A stretch of DNA of 64,000 bases, from NCBI RefSeq assembly GCF_027942865.1, contig NC_134510.1:31370663-31434662 (forward strand), read 5' to 3'. The notes beneath the pieces are model-generated. The model saw only the letters and a program-made list of their open reading frames with translations. It was not told the DNA's origin and did not search any database. The position numbers were made by a program, and so were the translations under genes. Below are positions 47,424-59,252 of the stretch, in pieces (the first letter of the stretch is position 1; the number at the start of each line of letters is the position of its first letter). This DNA is from Odontesthes bonariensis. Lineage: Eukaryota > Chordata > Actinopteri > Atheriniformes > Atherinopsidae.

Positions 47424-47955
47424 CAGCACTGTGCAAAAGTCTTGCGCCTCCCCTCATTTCTTTATATGTTGGAAAACAATAAAAATGTGTTTTTACTCAC
47501 AGTTTGTATAATTCTAACGATCTTGAGTCAGTATTTAATATGAGCACCTTTATTCTCCAACACAGCCTGAACCCTGTTAGACAAGCTTTCCCTCATTTCT
47601 TTAAGCCGTCTTCGGGAATAGTTTTTTCACTCACAGTGAGCTGCGAGAAACAACTGGAACACTGGTTCATCCCTTGAGTTAGGTGCCTTTTTTAAATGCT
47701 TGAATGATTCATAGGTCAGTGTTAAGTGGTTCACAAAACCAACTAAAAAACACTACTCTGAAAACAGTCGGGAAGAAGGACTGAATTGAAAATTTTTAAA
47801 AAGTAGCCAATGTCTGAGGAAGAACATTGACAGACTTTCAGAAAGCCTGTAGAACTATTGCTTAAGACTCTTTTAAAAGACTACAAGAAAGTTGGGCTTC
47901 CAGGAAATGAAATATAAAGAAATAAGGGGACTCAGGACTTTAGCGCACTATGGTG
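47424..47955. mobile_element. Degraded inverted-repeat DNA element (MITE-like)
   Basis: The left end CAGCACTGTGCAAAAGTCTT and the reverse complement of the right end (CACCATAGTGCGCTAAAGTC) are related imperfect inverted repeats. The interior has a block I recognise from common teleost repeats (ACATTGACAGACTTTCAGAA). No clear target duplication. Superfamily uncertain. Confidence 0.55.
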
Positions 47956-48042
47956 TATACAGAACTATATAAACAAATATGTGAAAATGATTAAAAAAAA
48001 CTCTTGGTTTATTTTCTTTATATTTCCACAAATGTATTGCTT

Positions 48043-48110
48043 TATCTATATATCTATATATAGATATAGATATATCTATATCTATATCTATATCTATATT
48101 ATTTATATAT
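48043..48110. repeat. (ATATCT)n / TATA-rich microsatellite
   Basis: Imperfect ATCTAT/TAGATA units, partly self-complementary, between bmper and eaf1. Confidence 0.85.
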
Positions 48111-51100
48111 GTATTTATTCCTCTTCATATTGTTCTTTTTCAGACCTTTCAGACGTTTGTCTGTTTTTGGCTAAACTCCCGATATTCTATGATGGTCACA
48201 GTATTGCAGAAGTTGTGCTGTGCAGAGGCTTGGAGGATGTGTGCATTACTGGCCTTTCTTTCAACAGATTTATAGTAAAAAAAAAAAAACACCATTGTCA
48301 CAATAAACACTTCAAACTATTGTTGTGACATTTGAAAACTTTTAATACACTTCAAATTTGTACAAACCAAATTCACATACACAAAGTGCGCTAAAATAAA
48401 AACATGAGAACTAAACAAACGAACACAACAGAGACCACAAGACAACAAAACTGTGTTGTGAGAATTAAACATTTTTCAGTGGAAATACCGGTGAGAAAAA
48501 GGTTCGTGTCTATGTGTTTCATTCACCATCCACTTACAGCAGTTGCACAAAAAAAGGATGGCAACTGGAGGCTGCGGTGACACTTTAGTCAGATTCTTAA
48601 TATTTTGCAAATAACAATTAATCATTTTATTATATTTGGACAGCAAAAACCTAATAAAGCAGAGTAAATGATATACTCATTTTGAATCAGAGAATCAGAA
48701 GCAGTAGCCCAGAAAGTAATGCAGCTATTTTAGACTGAGACAATTTAAAAGCTGCCAGCTACACATATTTCATACAACTGTGTGTTAAACCACACAAGTT
48801 ATCTTAATCTAAACACTACAAGTTCCCAACAATGATTATGATTTGATGTTTCACTCTGGAGATTTGCACGTGTCCGCTTGCACAACACTGTACTATACTA
48901 CAAGCAAAACCAAACCACAATCGTTTCTGCAGATAAAGGGAAAAATCACTGACCTGATTACTTGTACTAGATGAACAAAACCGTCTAAGATCAAGTTAAA
49001 TGAATACAGTTGCACACTGGCATGACACTGTCACACATTGGCATGCCTTCACATCTTTTATATTAGGAGTTCATCTCTTTGGCATTTTCAGAAAATGACA
49101 CATTCATCCTCATCTGTAAACTGAAATGCTGTAAGGCATTGGAAAATACTAAGATGTAGTATAGTTGGATCAAAAAATATGACATTCTCTGTTCGGGGAA
49201 ACAAAACAACAAGTCAGAAACAAACAGAAACTGCTGCATGCTTCTTTATCGGTTTTCAGGTTGTTTTTCTTTTAACAAACAAGATTTTTGGAAATCGCCG
49301 GGTGCTGAAGTCCCTTTAAATCTAGACCCTTCATTCAGTTAGTGAGACAATAACTGACCTTAACTTGTCAGTTTTTGTCTCTGGAGGGTTCAGCATCATT
49401 GATAATTCTCCACGGTGCTTGATTCACAAACCAAACTAGCATCAAAAGATCCTAGAAACACTGTTGAGAAAAGATGCAGAGCGAGCCGCGTACACTGAAG
49501 CGGTTGCTGATGACAGAACTGATAACACTGCTATTAACTTTGCAGGTTAACTGTAACTTTAAACTTATTCAAGCTCACCATTTTTTTATTCTCCAGCTCC
49601 ATAGAAAAAAAAAAAAAAAAAAAACTGTGGTTGACTTTTTTTAGTTTCTAATCTACATGTTCTGCTGTTTCCAGAGAAATGAGGCGATGCTCTCAGAGTG
49701 CATTGTGTCTTGTACCACATGACATTTAATATAAGTAAATGAGTAGTTGGTGAATGGAGAAAGCGGAACATCTACCGGATAAGGAGTCTTAATCTTTCTC
49801 AGGAGTTGGAAAACCAAACCAAAGCTGAACCCAGTCAATCCTAAACTTTCAGTAAACTGATTGCTGTCGCCATAGTCAAAACAAGCCTGTGTTTCTGTGT
49901 GTTTTTTAGCCTTTTCTGCCCCCATGTGGTGAAAAAAAAGATAAATGAATCAACTAGCCACTTTAATAAGTGGCAAGTGTAATTTACAACAAGTTATTGA
50001 GAAACGTTAGCAGTTCAAAAGGCTATTAGAAACAGGTGCTTTCTAATGACTACGGCAGATTTTATGGTGGATGAGAGCAGCTGGTAAAGTAAGAGGTGGA
50101 GCGTAAAAAGAAAACTTTGTTCTTTCTTGAGAATAATATCAATATTACCAGGAGGGTGAAAAGGAAAATTAAAAGGATAAAAAAACAACAACAACACATG
50201 ACTCTTAGATTACGTATTCTCTCGTAACAATACAGTAACTCTTGAACTAAACTGTTCTTGCAGCTTAAGTGCTGGAAATGAAAATTTTAGTGTAAGATGC
50301 TCATATAAAATGAGCTGCCAGAAAAGGAAATAAGACTGAATATATCTCCTTTAAGAGAGATAACCATGTTAGATAAGAGATCTGAGGATTTCTTCATATC
50401 AAGTATGTCAGTGAAGCCCTCAGCCAAATAAGGTAGAGTTGTGTCACGATACAGTTTCTGAGCTTCAGGTTTTAATGCTATGTGACACTTGGGCGCCTGC
50501 AAAATTTGGATAAGATTTCGAACCCGCATGCTTTGACCATCATGTATCCTTCCAGATTAGCACCGTGCAGGGCCGCATCAAGTCAAACTCACCTAAAGTT
50601 TTATGGCTATCAAATAACTTAAGGGAGCAGATAGATACTTTGATTACCAGTGTTATTTAGGTAAGAACTGTAAATAATAAGTTTCCCCATTACACAGAAA
50701 TTCCACAGTACTTTAGAAACTAGCTAAAAAGTAATACTGCTGAAGTGTCACTTTTCTTTCTTATTGTAAACAGATGCAGAAGAACTGTCAAATGTAGACT
50801 AAATACATTTCTACAAAGACACCATTTCTGCTGCTGGACTATGTTTGTAATGTCTTCCAGAGTAACTTTTGGCCTCTTCTTAGGACTGATGATACAGACT
50901 AGGTTGAGTGGCTGAGTAGTATTGGAAAGCAGTAGGGTTTGTTTTTCTTTTTTCTTTTTAAATCATAGAATAAAACCTGCCTTGTTATTTAATGAAGAAA
51001 TCATTAACTTGATGTACTGACCTTTGGTGTGGGAAGCAGAAGAACCTGATTATTTGTTTTTGTGTATTTGTTTGTATTGTTTTGAGTAAATTTCAAGACT

Positions 51101-51437
51101 GTATCTTGCTCATGCTACCATTAAAAGCAAAACCCATCAAACACAGACAAAACAAGTGGATAAAACTAGCTTCTTTAAGTACTTAAAATATTTGTGAACA
51201 CTCTAATATATAATCTTCCAAGCCTCTCAGGTAAAACTATCTTTTTCTTAAGTTACAAACCAAAATATACATCTAATAAAAAATACACTCCGGGCTGGCC
51301 ATCTTTAAGAGTATACTAAAATAAAATTTAAAAATACAGTCGGAACGAGATGTAAAGCTGAGGTAAAGGAACACAGCAAAGGAACAAGTGAACCAGGCAA
51401 AGAGGAGTGTGGAGAGGGACAGACCGACCAGAGGAGT
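48111..51437 (-). other. Intergenic plus probable eaf1 3' untranslated region
   Basis: No gene-like ORF. For a minus-strand transcript, possible polyadenylation signals are ATTAAA at 50988-50993 and AATAAA near 49581. I cannot choose between them. A 20-base poly-A run lies near 49605. Confidence 0.4.
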
Positions 51438-51487
51438 TCAGTCGTCATCGCTGTCACTGCCCGACTCACTGAGCTGAAGATCGTTTC
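51438..51487 (-). CDS. eaf1: eaf1 exon 6: conserved acidic C-terminus
   Basis: Residues 240-255 ([15 protein letters not shown]), stop TGA at 51438-51440. A 50-bp exon too short for ordinary ORF detection. Confidence 0.94.
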
Positions 51488-54400
51488 CTGTGAAAACCAG
51501 AGGACAAACAGCAGGTGAGCAAAAGGTTTTTCCTTTTAAAAATGTCATAAAACATGACCAACACTGATGCTGTAAATCTACACCGACACAGCTTTCTGTC
51601 TCTACATGAATAGACAGAGACTGAACCTGACATTAAGTTGCTTTTGCTAATAAGCACATAGTTACCATGCAACAGAGCAATCTAAACATCTAAACATGAC
51701 AGTTATTAAGCCGATCTCTATTAAAATGAGTATTTAATACTGTGTTCACACAGAGATGCGCAGAAAAACAAATGCTTGCCTGAATTCCAACCCTTGGAAG
51801 ACCAAATATAGCTCTGAGATACTCACGGAGTGTGTTCATGAGCTGGTTGTTGCCTTGCTGTCGGTCGGCTCCTCCGTTAGCCATGGGGTGGCGGCTGGGA
51901 GAGGTCTGGCTGAGCGGCCGCGGGGCGTCCTGCTCACCGTCACTGCTGCTGCTGTCGTCGCCGCTTCCTGAGGCGCTGGCTGAGTCGGAGGAGCTGCTGC
52001 TCATCTGCTCGATCACCTCCACCTCCGCTCGCAGCTCTGTCAACAGGAGTGGGGCGTCAGCACGGCTAATGTTTTCTTGTTTAATACTCCCCCGTGCTTT
52101 CCATTGATGTAGTTATTCAAAGATTTGTGAAAACACATTGTGCATGTGATATAAAATAAGTGATTTAGACCCTTTTGCCAAAAAAACTTCCATTGGTGTA
52201 CAACATACTATAGTGTAGTTCTATGTGGCACATTGTTCAGTATAAAGTTTCTAGTCAATTATTATGAGATACGAGTGTCACTGAACCTGCTCACCTCTCT
52301 TTATGTCATCGAGCTGAGGCTCTGGGGAGGGGTTGTCTTTCGATGGTGAAGGGGAAGTTTTGATACCAACCCCGGGTTTGGTAGGGGCCCGGAACTGAGA
52401 GCTGGGCTGACTAGAACGAACTGACTGTTGCTCAATTCGAGCCTGGATCTTACTGCTACCCTCCGCCCTGTAAATAAACACATACAGCAGGTGAACCTAC
52501 TATCAGTCCTCTGCCCATCAGCCATAAGAATGTCCTCCTGGACATCCTAGTTTTACAAAAAATATCGATTCAACAGCAGCTCAGATTCACAATCACATCT
52601 CTCACAAGGGTTTTTATGGGTCTGAAAATCTGAAGTATAGACCTCTCACCTTGTTTTCTTGACCTGGATGCTGCTGCTAAGCTTCTCCAGTACAAACTCC
52701 CCAGTGTCGTGGTTAATGATGAGCACACAATCCTTCTGATATGGCCGCTTGTTTCCTTTGAATACTGTCATTGGAGGCGTGGAGCCCTGAGAGAAAAACA
52801 AGAATGTAAATATCTTCTGTTTGAGTTCATTTAACTACAAATTACAGTGAAAAAAAAAAAACACACTGGTTATATGTGAGCCAGTTTCGGTCTAGATTGA
52901 CTTAGCACCTCAGCTGACTTGGATCTACTGCCCCTCCTCTTTTCACTGAGCACAGCAACAAATCAGCTCAAATAATGCAAGTTTAAGTGTGTGTTAAATC
53001 TGTAGCCAGGAGAGGGAATAAAAAGGGATTTCCTGCTCGAAAGTGAAAACAACATGGTGTCTTACAGGAATATGAGGTAGTGTTATGGTAACTTCATCTC
53101 CTTTTCCGACTTGTAGCTCTCCCTCACAGCTCGTGTCGATAGATGCTGGTTTGAAGTCATCTGAGAAGAAATGAGATTCAGTGTCAGTCAGTCGCTTGAT
53201 GAGTTCTGCTTACGACCGCCAGTTCATTTAAAATTTTGAGATGGTGGTGGACTTAAGAGGCTGGCATTGAAATATGAAAGTAAAAAAATTTATAAAAAGC
53301 TATTTCTATCCATTTCTTTACGTCAAGATTTTTATAAGGATCTTGGTTTGTCATGAATTCTGACCTAGGGAGGTTCTGTAAGGGAGGATATGTAAAAAAA
53401 GAAAAAGTATGATGGTATTTACAAGGAAATACTCTAAGACAGAGGTCTTCAACAGGGGGTCCGCGGAGGTACTGCAGGGGGTCGCGAAATCTTTGGTTGA
53501 TTACACGATTTTTAACATTTAAAATTTTTTTTATTTTTTAAAAAATTTTTTCAAACAGTTTTTTCTCACAAATTGTGTGCAAACGTGTGCCATCCACAGA
53601 TGGTTTGAGGATTCATTGTCCCATCTACATGCATGTTTAAAGTTCAAATCTGTGGATTATTTGAATAGCTCAGTGTTGTATGCAAGATGTTTGTTTATAA
53701 ATGGCAGTGGCACGGCCACCCTGTACCTTGCACGTTTAAAATAAAAACATGAATATATTAACCTGTGTATTATTTGAATAGCTTAGTATTGAATGTACAA
53801 TAACAGAGTAGCTATATTTATACACGGCACTAGGCCCCGTTAAATATAAAACACAATTGTATGCCATATAAATAGTAGGGGGGTCCCTGCTCCAACTCTC
53901 CATCAGTTTGAAAAACGTTGAAGACCCCTGCTCTAAGAGGATACTTTGGGTGTTACTACAACATGTACAATCCACCCAAACGCTAACATAGACCGAGGCA
54001 GCACTAATCCATAGAGGCCCCGCCTGGGGGGTCTCTATCTATTCAGCCTCGTACTTAGAAGGGTGACTGTAATATTGTGGGTGATTATCAGTCTATATAA
54101 AGCTTATCTGGCAGCGATCCAAATCAGTGCACATTTAACTAGCTAGCTAGTCTTTTTCACATATTAAAACATATTGTTTCCAATAATGTAATGTAATGGT
54201 GTTAGTTAAAATTATTTATTTGCAATAACTCGAATGTATTGAAATGTATGAAACGTTACAATCCACATCTTTAAATGCATTTTTCTCATATTCTGAGCCA
54301 AAAATCTCCTCTTCAGTTGCACCAGCATACTATAAGTTTTCCAAATAATATTCTTCATGTTTTATCAGAGATTTGTTAGTATATCATTTATAGTCTGATT

Positions 54401-55115
54401 TCCACACATATTGATCCTCATAATATGACAAGAATATTTTTCACTATCAGTGGACGGCATTTTCTCATTCATGAATTGATAAGAAATGATAGCTAAAATC
54501 CCCTCTGTGAAAACATTTGACTCTAGTATGTGAACAAAATACAAACTTTTAACAATATATATTTTTTAATTGAGATGAAGAACCAATGTTCAGATTAATG
54601 CTCATTAAATACATTTCAATACAATCGATATATATATATACCAGCAAAAATGTTGACGTATATTACATGATTTCCATATCCGTTACAATAATTTTATAAA
54701 ACCTATAATATAAAAAAAAATGTCTTTATATACATACTGTGACTTGTATTACTTACCGTAGTGTACCCTGAAAAAGTAATGTATATTCAGTAACAGCAAA
54801 GACAGATAGATACTTTAAGTTGTTATTGTTTTTGTAAAGGATGCTGTAACATTATAGAAAAACATGGACTGACATTATTGTGAATGACTGAAAGTCCTTA
54901 TCAACTTTTTCCGCGTTCACGTAAACAAACTACTTCATCACAGCTGTTTATTAAGCACTGTACTTCATTGGTATAGTTTAGGAAACACATATGGTTGGAC
55001 CGTCCCACTCACATCTGATAGTGTGAAAGGAAGATTTTGGCCTCTTCTCAAAGCTTTCTCCAAGCTTCAAAACATGCTCCTCTTTATCAAGCAGCGGATT
55101 CGTACTCCCGTTCAT
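51438..55115 (-). CDS. eaf1: ELL-associated factor 1, 6 coding exons
   Basis: Nuclear partner and activator of ELL elongation factors in RNA polymerase II super-elongation and little-elongation complexes. Complement join: 55013-55115, 53066-53160, 52650-52786, 52295-52467, 51827-52036, 51438-51487, giving 255 residues (human EAF1 268). The conserved EAF N-terminal domain (about 15-115) shows [44 protein letters not shown] and NHDTGE. The C-terminal half is the Ser/Asp-rich activation region, ending [13 protein letters not shown] plus DD. Paralogue choice: FRAPTKP and [14 protein letters not shown] match EAF1, not EAF2. Head to head with mettl6, as in human. All junctions are GT-AG and frame-consistent. 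No defect seen. Confidence 0.96.
51827..52036 (-). CDS. eaf1: eaf1 exon 5: Ser/Asp-rich region
   Basis: Residues 170-239 ([16 protein letters not shown], then Ser/Asp-rich, then NNQLMNTL). Acceptor TTGACAG, donor GTGAGT. Confidence 0.95.
52295..52467 (-). CDS. eaf1: eaf1 exon 4: linker region
   Basis: Residues 112-169 ([36 protein letters not shown]). The proline-rich tract of human EAF1 is reduced here, explaining most of the length difference. Confidence 0.95.
52650..52786 (-). CDS. eaf1: eaf1 exon 3: EAF domain
   Basis: Residues 67-111 ([30 protein letters not shown]), close to the human sequence. Donor GTGAGA. Confidence 0.96.
53066..53160 (-). CDS. eaf1: eaf1 exon 2: EAF domain
   Basis: Residues 35-66 ([30 protein letters not shown]). 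Acceptor CTTCTCAG, donor GTAAGA. Confidence 0.96.
53161..55012 (-). other. eaf1 intron 1
   Basis: Carries the hAT-type element at 53440-53930. The rest is AT-rich and unremarkable. Confidence 0.6.
53440..53930. mobile_element. Non-autonomous hAT-type element with 8-bp TSD
   Basis: Ends are CAGAGGTCTTCAAC and, inverted, CAGGGGTCTTCAAC, differing at one of 14 bases. Perfect CTCTAAGA direct repeats at 53432-53439 and 53931-53938 are the 8-bp target duplication typical of hAT transposons. 491 bp, no transposase frame. Confidence 0.9.
55013..55115 (-). CDS. eaf1: eaf1 exon 1
   Basis: Residues 1-34 ([33 protein letters not shown]). Start agrees with the vertebrate MNG start. Donor GTGAGT. Confidence 0.95.
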
Positions 55116-55627
55116 TGTTCCGTTAGTCCAGTTTTATTCGAATTTACATTTACTTTTAAATGCAAAGAAGAGCCAGGTTATATCGGACAACCTCAATGAG
55201 ATAAAAGAAGCAGTAAACTATAACATAAGGCTAGCTTTCAAAGGCTAACCTTTAGCACAACAACGCTTTCGTCACCCGACAGATGCTTTTCCGCTTATGG
55301 CCCGACTGTGAAATATCACCGAAACGAGCCCATAGGCTGTAACTACGTTCCACTTTCCTCTTTAAAATGTTCAACAAATTTAACAAATACATCATGTCTA
55401 CAATCAAATAGATATAAACTATATTGTACCATTTACTTTTATATGGTAATTAATGAAAAGTGTCATTTAGACGAGGAATCAAAATTGTAGACGTTACACG
55501 GAAGAATTTGATAGACGGACAAAATGGACTCTCTATATATGAAAATGTAGTCAAGCTTTCAAAAAGCTAGTTTTGCTGTTAACGACTATTATCTGGGAAG
55601 AGGTAAATCCGGTGTTTTAAAATCAGC
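55116..55627. promoter_or_regulatory. Shared eaf1-mettl6 bidirectional promoter interval
   Basis: 512 bp between the two divergent start codons, so both 5' leaders and core promoters must lie here or overlap. No TATA box is evident on either strand. An ETS-like CGGAAG sits at 55499-55504 and a CRE half-site CGTCA at 55270-55274. Motif roles are inferred. Confidence 0.7.
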
Positions 55628-55933
55628 ATGGCTCTGTCGACAAATGACATGGGCAGTGTTGGTGTTAAACGCAGCGAAAAAGTGGAATCCAGCGAGGAGA
55701 AGTCTCCATGCGTCCCCGGGCATACGAAGTCACCCACCGCCAACGATTTAACTCAGGAGGAGCTGGACAGACAAAGCTGTGAGCAGACTCTGGTGTCCGA
55801 CTTCAAACAGATGAAGTTGGAGAAAGAAGCTCAGAAAAATTGGGACTTGTTTTACAAAAGAAACACGACGAATTTCTTTAAGGATAGGCACTGGACCACA
55901 AGGGAGTTTGAGGAGCTCAAAGCATGTCGAGAG
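55628..55933 (+). CDS. mettl6: mettl6 exon 1
   Basis: Residues 1-102: a poorly conserved first 50 residues, then [13 protein letters not shown] and the NWDLFYKRN block. Start context AGCATGG is good. Ends CRE/GTGAGC in phase 0. Confidence 0.95.
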
Positions 55934-58900
55934 GTGAGCCGACTAAGCTATTATTCATAGAATGTTAATTCAGATATGAGTTGTATCATTGTTATAGATA
56001 ATATTCTTAGACCTCAAAATTACAGTTGTCCACACGCAGGGCAAACATGCCGCCTATCTTCACGCAATAATTTGCAGCTGTCTCTCAGAATTTGCCAGTT
56101 TCATTCAACCTGAGGTTTGGAGGGACATGATAATTGTTGTATGTAGATAATCCATTAGTCGGTTGTGCAATTCCTTGTATTTCTACCTTTCATTTACTAT
56201 AGTGGTTTTCTTTTGTTTATTTGTTTATTTGTTTATTTAAAAGGATCCCCATTAGCTGACGCCAAAACGACAGCTAGTCTTCCTGGGGTCCAGACAAAAC
56301 ATACAAAGCACAAAAACAGCAATACAGAAAGTATACATTAAAATACAAACAATAAAATAATGAAAAACAACATGCGCTTCATTTATGCCCTAACATAACC
56401 TTGCTATATTACATCATCAAGATGAGAACAAATATATTTTTAGTCTCTTTTTAAAGACAATTTTCCCTTTGATTTCACGAACCACCACTGGAAGATTATT
56501 CCATAGCACAGCTGACCGATAGAAAACAGTCCTCTTCATGGATTCAGACTTAGGCAGTTGTAAAGTGATCTGTCCACTACTTGCCCCTCTAGTATAATGT
56601 GAGTGTGTATTTGAATGAATGCCGTACGAATAATTTGGCATCCAGCTCCAAAAGATGTGCAACCTGCTCCTTTCCTATAAACACATTATAGATTTAAAGT
56701 AACCCTAAGAAATTTACTTTTTAAATTGTTATTTCATTTAAAAAAAAAATACATTTTTTTTATTCTATTTTTTTATTGTCTCTTTTTCTTTATATGTGGG
56801 ATATGCCACAACTGTCATAAAAACAAGTCTCCGTATCAGTCCTGCAATGCAATGTACAGCCATACACTTACATTTGTTGTCATGTTAAGGAGCCATAAAG
56901 ATGCCCTCTAAAGCCATACAAAAATGTCATAAAGCAAAACTGTGAGGTGTGGGGCTTGATATCTGTATCTCAGCTCCTAAACACTCTAGGACAGTTTCAG
57001 ATCTGGGAATGTGCATAAAAAAAGTCAGTGTAATTCAAAACATGTTAGAAGCACAAAGTTTTGAGGTTCACAAACCTCTATCGTTGCTTTAAAGCAAGAT
57101 GTCTGAAAGCTTTTGTAATAAGCATCATTTGAAGCAAAGTTGCTAAACATAAATAAAGTGATAATAAGTGGTGGTGTGGCTGTCTCTTCATTTTGTCTTT
57201 GTCGTGGCTTGTTTGCAGTTTGAGTCGCAGAAGCTGGTGCTGCTGGAAGCTGGCTGCGGGGTAGGAAACTGCATCTTCCCTCTGCTGGAAGATGACCTCA
57301 ACATCTTTGTTTATGCCTGCGACTTCTCACCTCGAGCGGTTGAATTTGTCAGAGTAAGATATTTTTCAGTTAACCTGTGCATTACATTTGTGCAACAAAA
57401 GAAGCCCAGGCTCTGTTCTGTTACATATTAGCCAGTTAACCCTGAATGGCTTACAAGTGAAGAGATTTCAGGCTTCTGTACACAGAAAAAGAACTTGTTT
57501 ATAAATAATATACTAAATATATTTAAAGGAAAGAGTACACATAGAATAGGTATAGAAGTGCAAGGTGCGTTTGATTGAGACTTGTCAGTCCTGCTTTGAT
57601 AGGAGTTGGTAGCTCGATCTATCATCATTGAACCACAAATCAAAAGAGTCAGAGCTGAGATTGCCTTGTGGGTCGAGATATAAATTCTAGATATCCCGTC
57701 TGAGAGGAGCACAGTGGTCAAGAAGGATGAATGATCAGGTTTAGATAACTGGGTGTATGCCTGGAAGTTACACTGGAGCAAAACATTAGTGACTTGAATG
57801 TTGCTTAGGACTGTCATGCATAGCAAATGTAATAATAATGATAATAATACTACTACTACTACTAATAATAATAATATATATATGTTGTTATTGTGTTGGA
57901 TGACCAGTAGTTAGATTTTTCAAGACAGGACTGATGCACTTTCACTGTTCTTGTAGCTTTGTGATGACACCACGATGACATTCTGAGAAAATGTTTAATG
58001 CTAAACAAAGCACTGAATGATTTAATAAAGACACTTTATCCCCTTTTGCTTGATAGCAAAATGATCTTTACTGCCCTGAGCGCTGCTGTGCCTTCCAGTG
58101 TGATCTAACTAAAGATGATCTGATGGAAAATGTACCAACGAGCAGCGTGGATGTTGTCACACTCATCTTTGTCCTGTCGGGTGTCCATCCTGACAAGATG
58201 AAGCTGGTTTTGGATAACATCAGCAAGGTGAGAACAGAGAAAGCCAAGTGTCTCTATGTATATATGTGTGTGTGTATGTGTATGTATACACATATCTTTA
58301 GTTTAGTAGTTGTGTAGTTTGGTTTCATATAATATATAAAAGCAAACTATATATTATATCTTTAGATGCATGCAAAATCCAGTGTGCATACAATCAAAAA
58401 GATTGATTGAAATTGGTCATTTGCAAATCCTTGCTTTCCTTCCTTTAATTTACAATGAAACATGGTCGTATATGTGGTGTCTTATTTTCGATTGGCCTTT
58501 TTTTTTTTTTTTAAACCTACTCAAACTCCCTGTAATTGTTTGATGTGACCTACATGTGGCTTTAAGGTGCTTAAGCCTGGCGGTGTTGTCCTTTTCCGGG
58601 ACTATGGCCTACATGACCACGCCATGCTTCGTTTTAAATCTGGCAGTAGGCTGGGGGAGAACTTCTATGTTCGCCAGGATGGAACACGATCTTACTTCTT
58701 CTCTAAAGGTCAGTAAATTCATTTTTGGAAAATCATTTTTCTTCTATTTCTGTCTTATTATATTGTTTATAAGTAAATAGACCAGGTTTGCATGTCAGAA
58801 AGATTGATTGATAGAATATGCTTGTTTTGTAGAGCATTCACCTCAGTTGTGTTTCAGTCTCCTCGCTGTGTACTTGTGTCAAGCTTGTGTTTAGCAATTT

Positions 58901-59252
58901 AGTATACCAGTCGTCACTTGTTTCAAAAGCCATGAAATTGTTAAATGATTGCAACAGTTATGATATGATTCAGAGGTCAAATCTCATGTTTGTGTGAAGT
59001 CATATATATCATCCTTTCACAACACACCAGAAATCATCTTAATCTTTATTCTTAATTGTAGCTGAAGTTTAATTCTTCTCTTTTTTTTAACCTCTTCCAG
59101 AGTTCCTGGCTAAGCTGTTTGAGGAGGCAGGCTTCCAATCTGTTACTAACGACTACATCCTGAGAGAGACGGTCAACAAGAAGGAAGGTCTTTGTGTTCC
59201 GAGGGTGTTTCTGCAGAGCAAGTTCACCAAGCCTGGACAGCCACACACCTGA
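55628..59252 (+). CDS. mettl6: tRNA N3-methylcytidine methyltransferase, 5 coding exons
   Basis: S-adenosylmethionine-dependent enzyme that makes m3C at position 32 of serine tRNAs, acting with seryl-tRNA synthetase. Join: 55628-55933, 57219-57353, 58057-58227, 58567-58708, 59101-59252, giving 301 residues (human about 284). SAM-binding motif I is EAGCGVGN at 112-119. Other family blocks are NWDLFYKRN and [12 protein letters not shown] before it, [44 protein letters not shown], and the C-terminal [20 protein letters not shown]. The extra length is a Ser/Lys/Glu-rich N-terminus. METTL6 was chosen over METTL2/8 by these blocks and by the eaf1 neighbour. All junctions are GT-AG in frame. Confidence 0.96.
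55934..57218 (+). other. mettl6 intron 1
   Basis: Contains the LINE 3' fragment at 56212-56665 and an A/T-run stretch near 56740. Nothing else recognised. Confidence 0.6.
56212..56665 (-). mobile_element. 5'-truncated non-LTR retrotransposon fragment
   Basis: A minus-strand frame (56417-56662) reads [18 protein letters not shown] then [10 protein letters not shown], the C-terminal signature of several fish LINE ORF2 proteins. The 3' part reads GACCCCAGGAAGACTAGCTG on to GGGGATCC and an (AAATAAAC)n tail (56212-56240), a typical LINE terminus. Clade not certain; not the same lineage as the L2 copy at 2838. Confidence 0.75.
57219..57353 (+). CDS. mettl6: mettl6 exon 2: SAM motif I
   Basis: Residues 103-147, with EAGCGVGN and [13 protein letters not shown]. 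Acceptor TTTGCAG, donor GTAAGA. Confidence 0.96.
57354..58056 (+). other. mettl6 intron 2
   Basis: Contains a trinucleotide AAT/ACT repeat at 57834-57882; otherwise nothing identified. Confidence 0.55.
57834..57882. repeat. (AAT)n-(ACT)n trinucleotide repeat
   Basis: ATA/AAT units, five ACT units, then AAT units and a short TA tail. Confidence 0.85.
58057..58227 (+). CDS. mettl6: mettl6 exon 3
   Basis: Residues 148-204 ([28 protein letters not shown]). Acceptor TGATAG, donor GTGAGA. Confidence 0.95.
58228..58566 (+). other. mettl6 intron 3
   Basis: Contains a short GTGTGTATGTATACA-type repeat near 58265; nothing else. Confidence 0.55.
58567..58708 (+). CDS. mettl6: mettl6 exon 4
   Basis: Residues 205-251 ([34 protein letters not shown]). 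The acceptor is CTTTAAG, a weaker AAG type. Ends in phase 1. Confidence 0.95.
58709..59100 (+). other. mettl6 intron 4
   Basis: Nothing identified. Confidence 0.5.
59101..59252 (+). CDS. mettl6: mettl6 exon 5
   Basis: Residues 252-301 ([32 protein letters not shown]), stop TGA at 59250-59252. Confidence 0.95.

Noticed and set aside
51690..52107. ORFs opposite and extending past eaf1 exon 5
   Set aside because: Shadows of the Ser/Asp-rich eaf1 coding sequence and read-through into introns.
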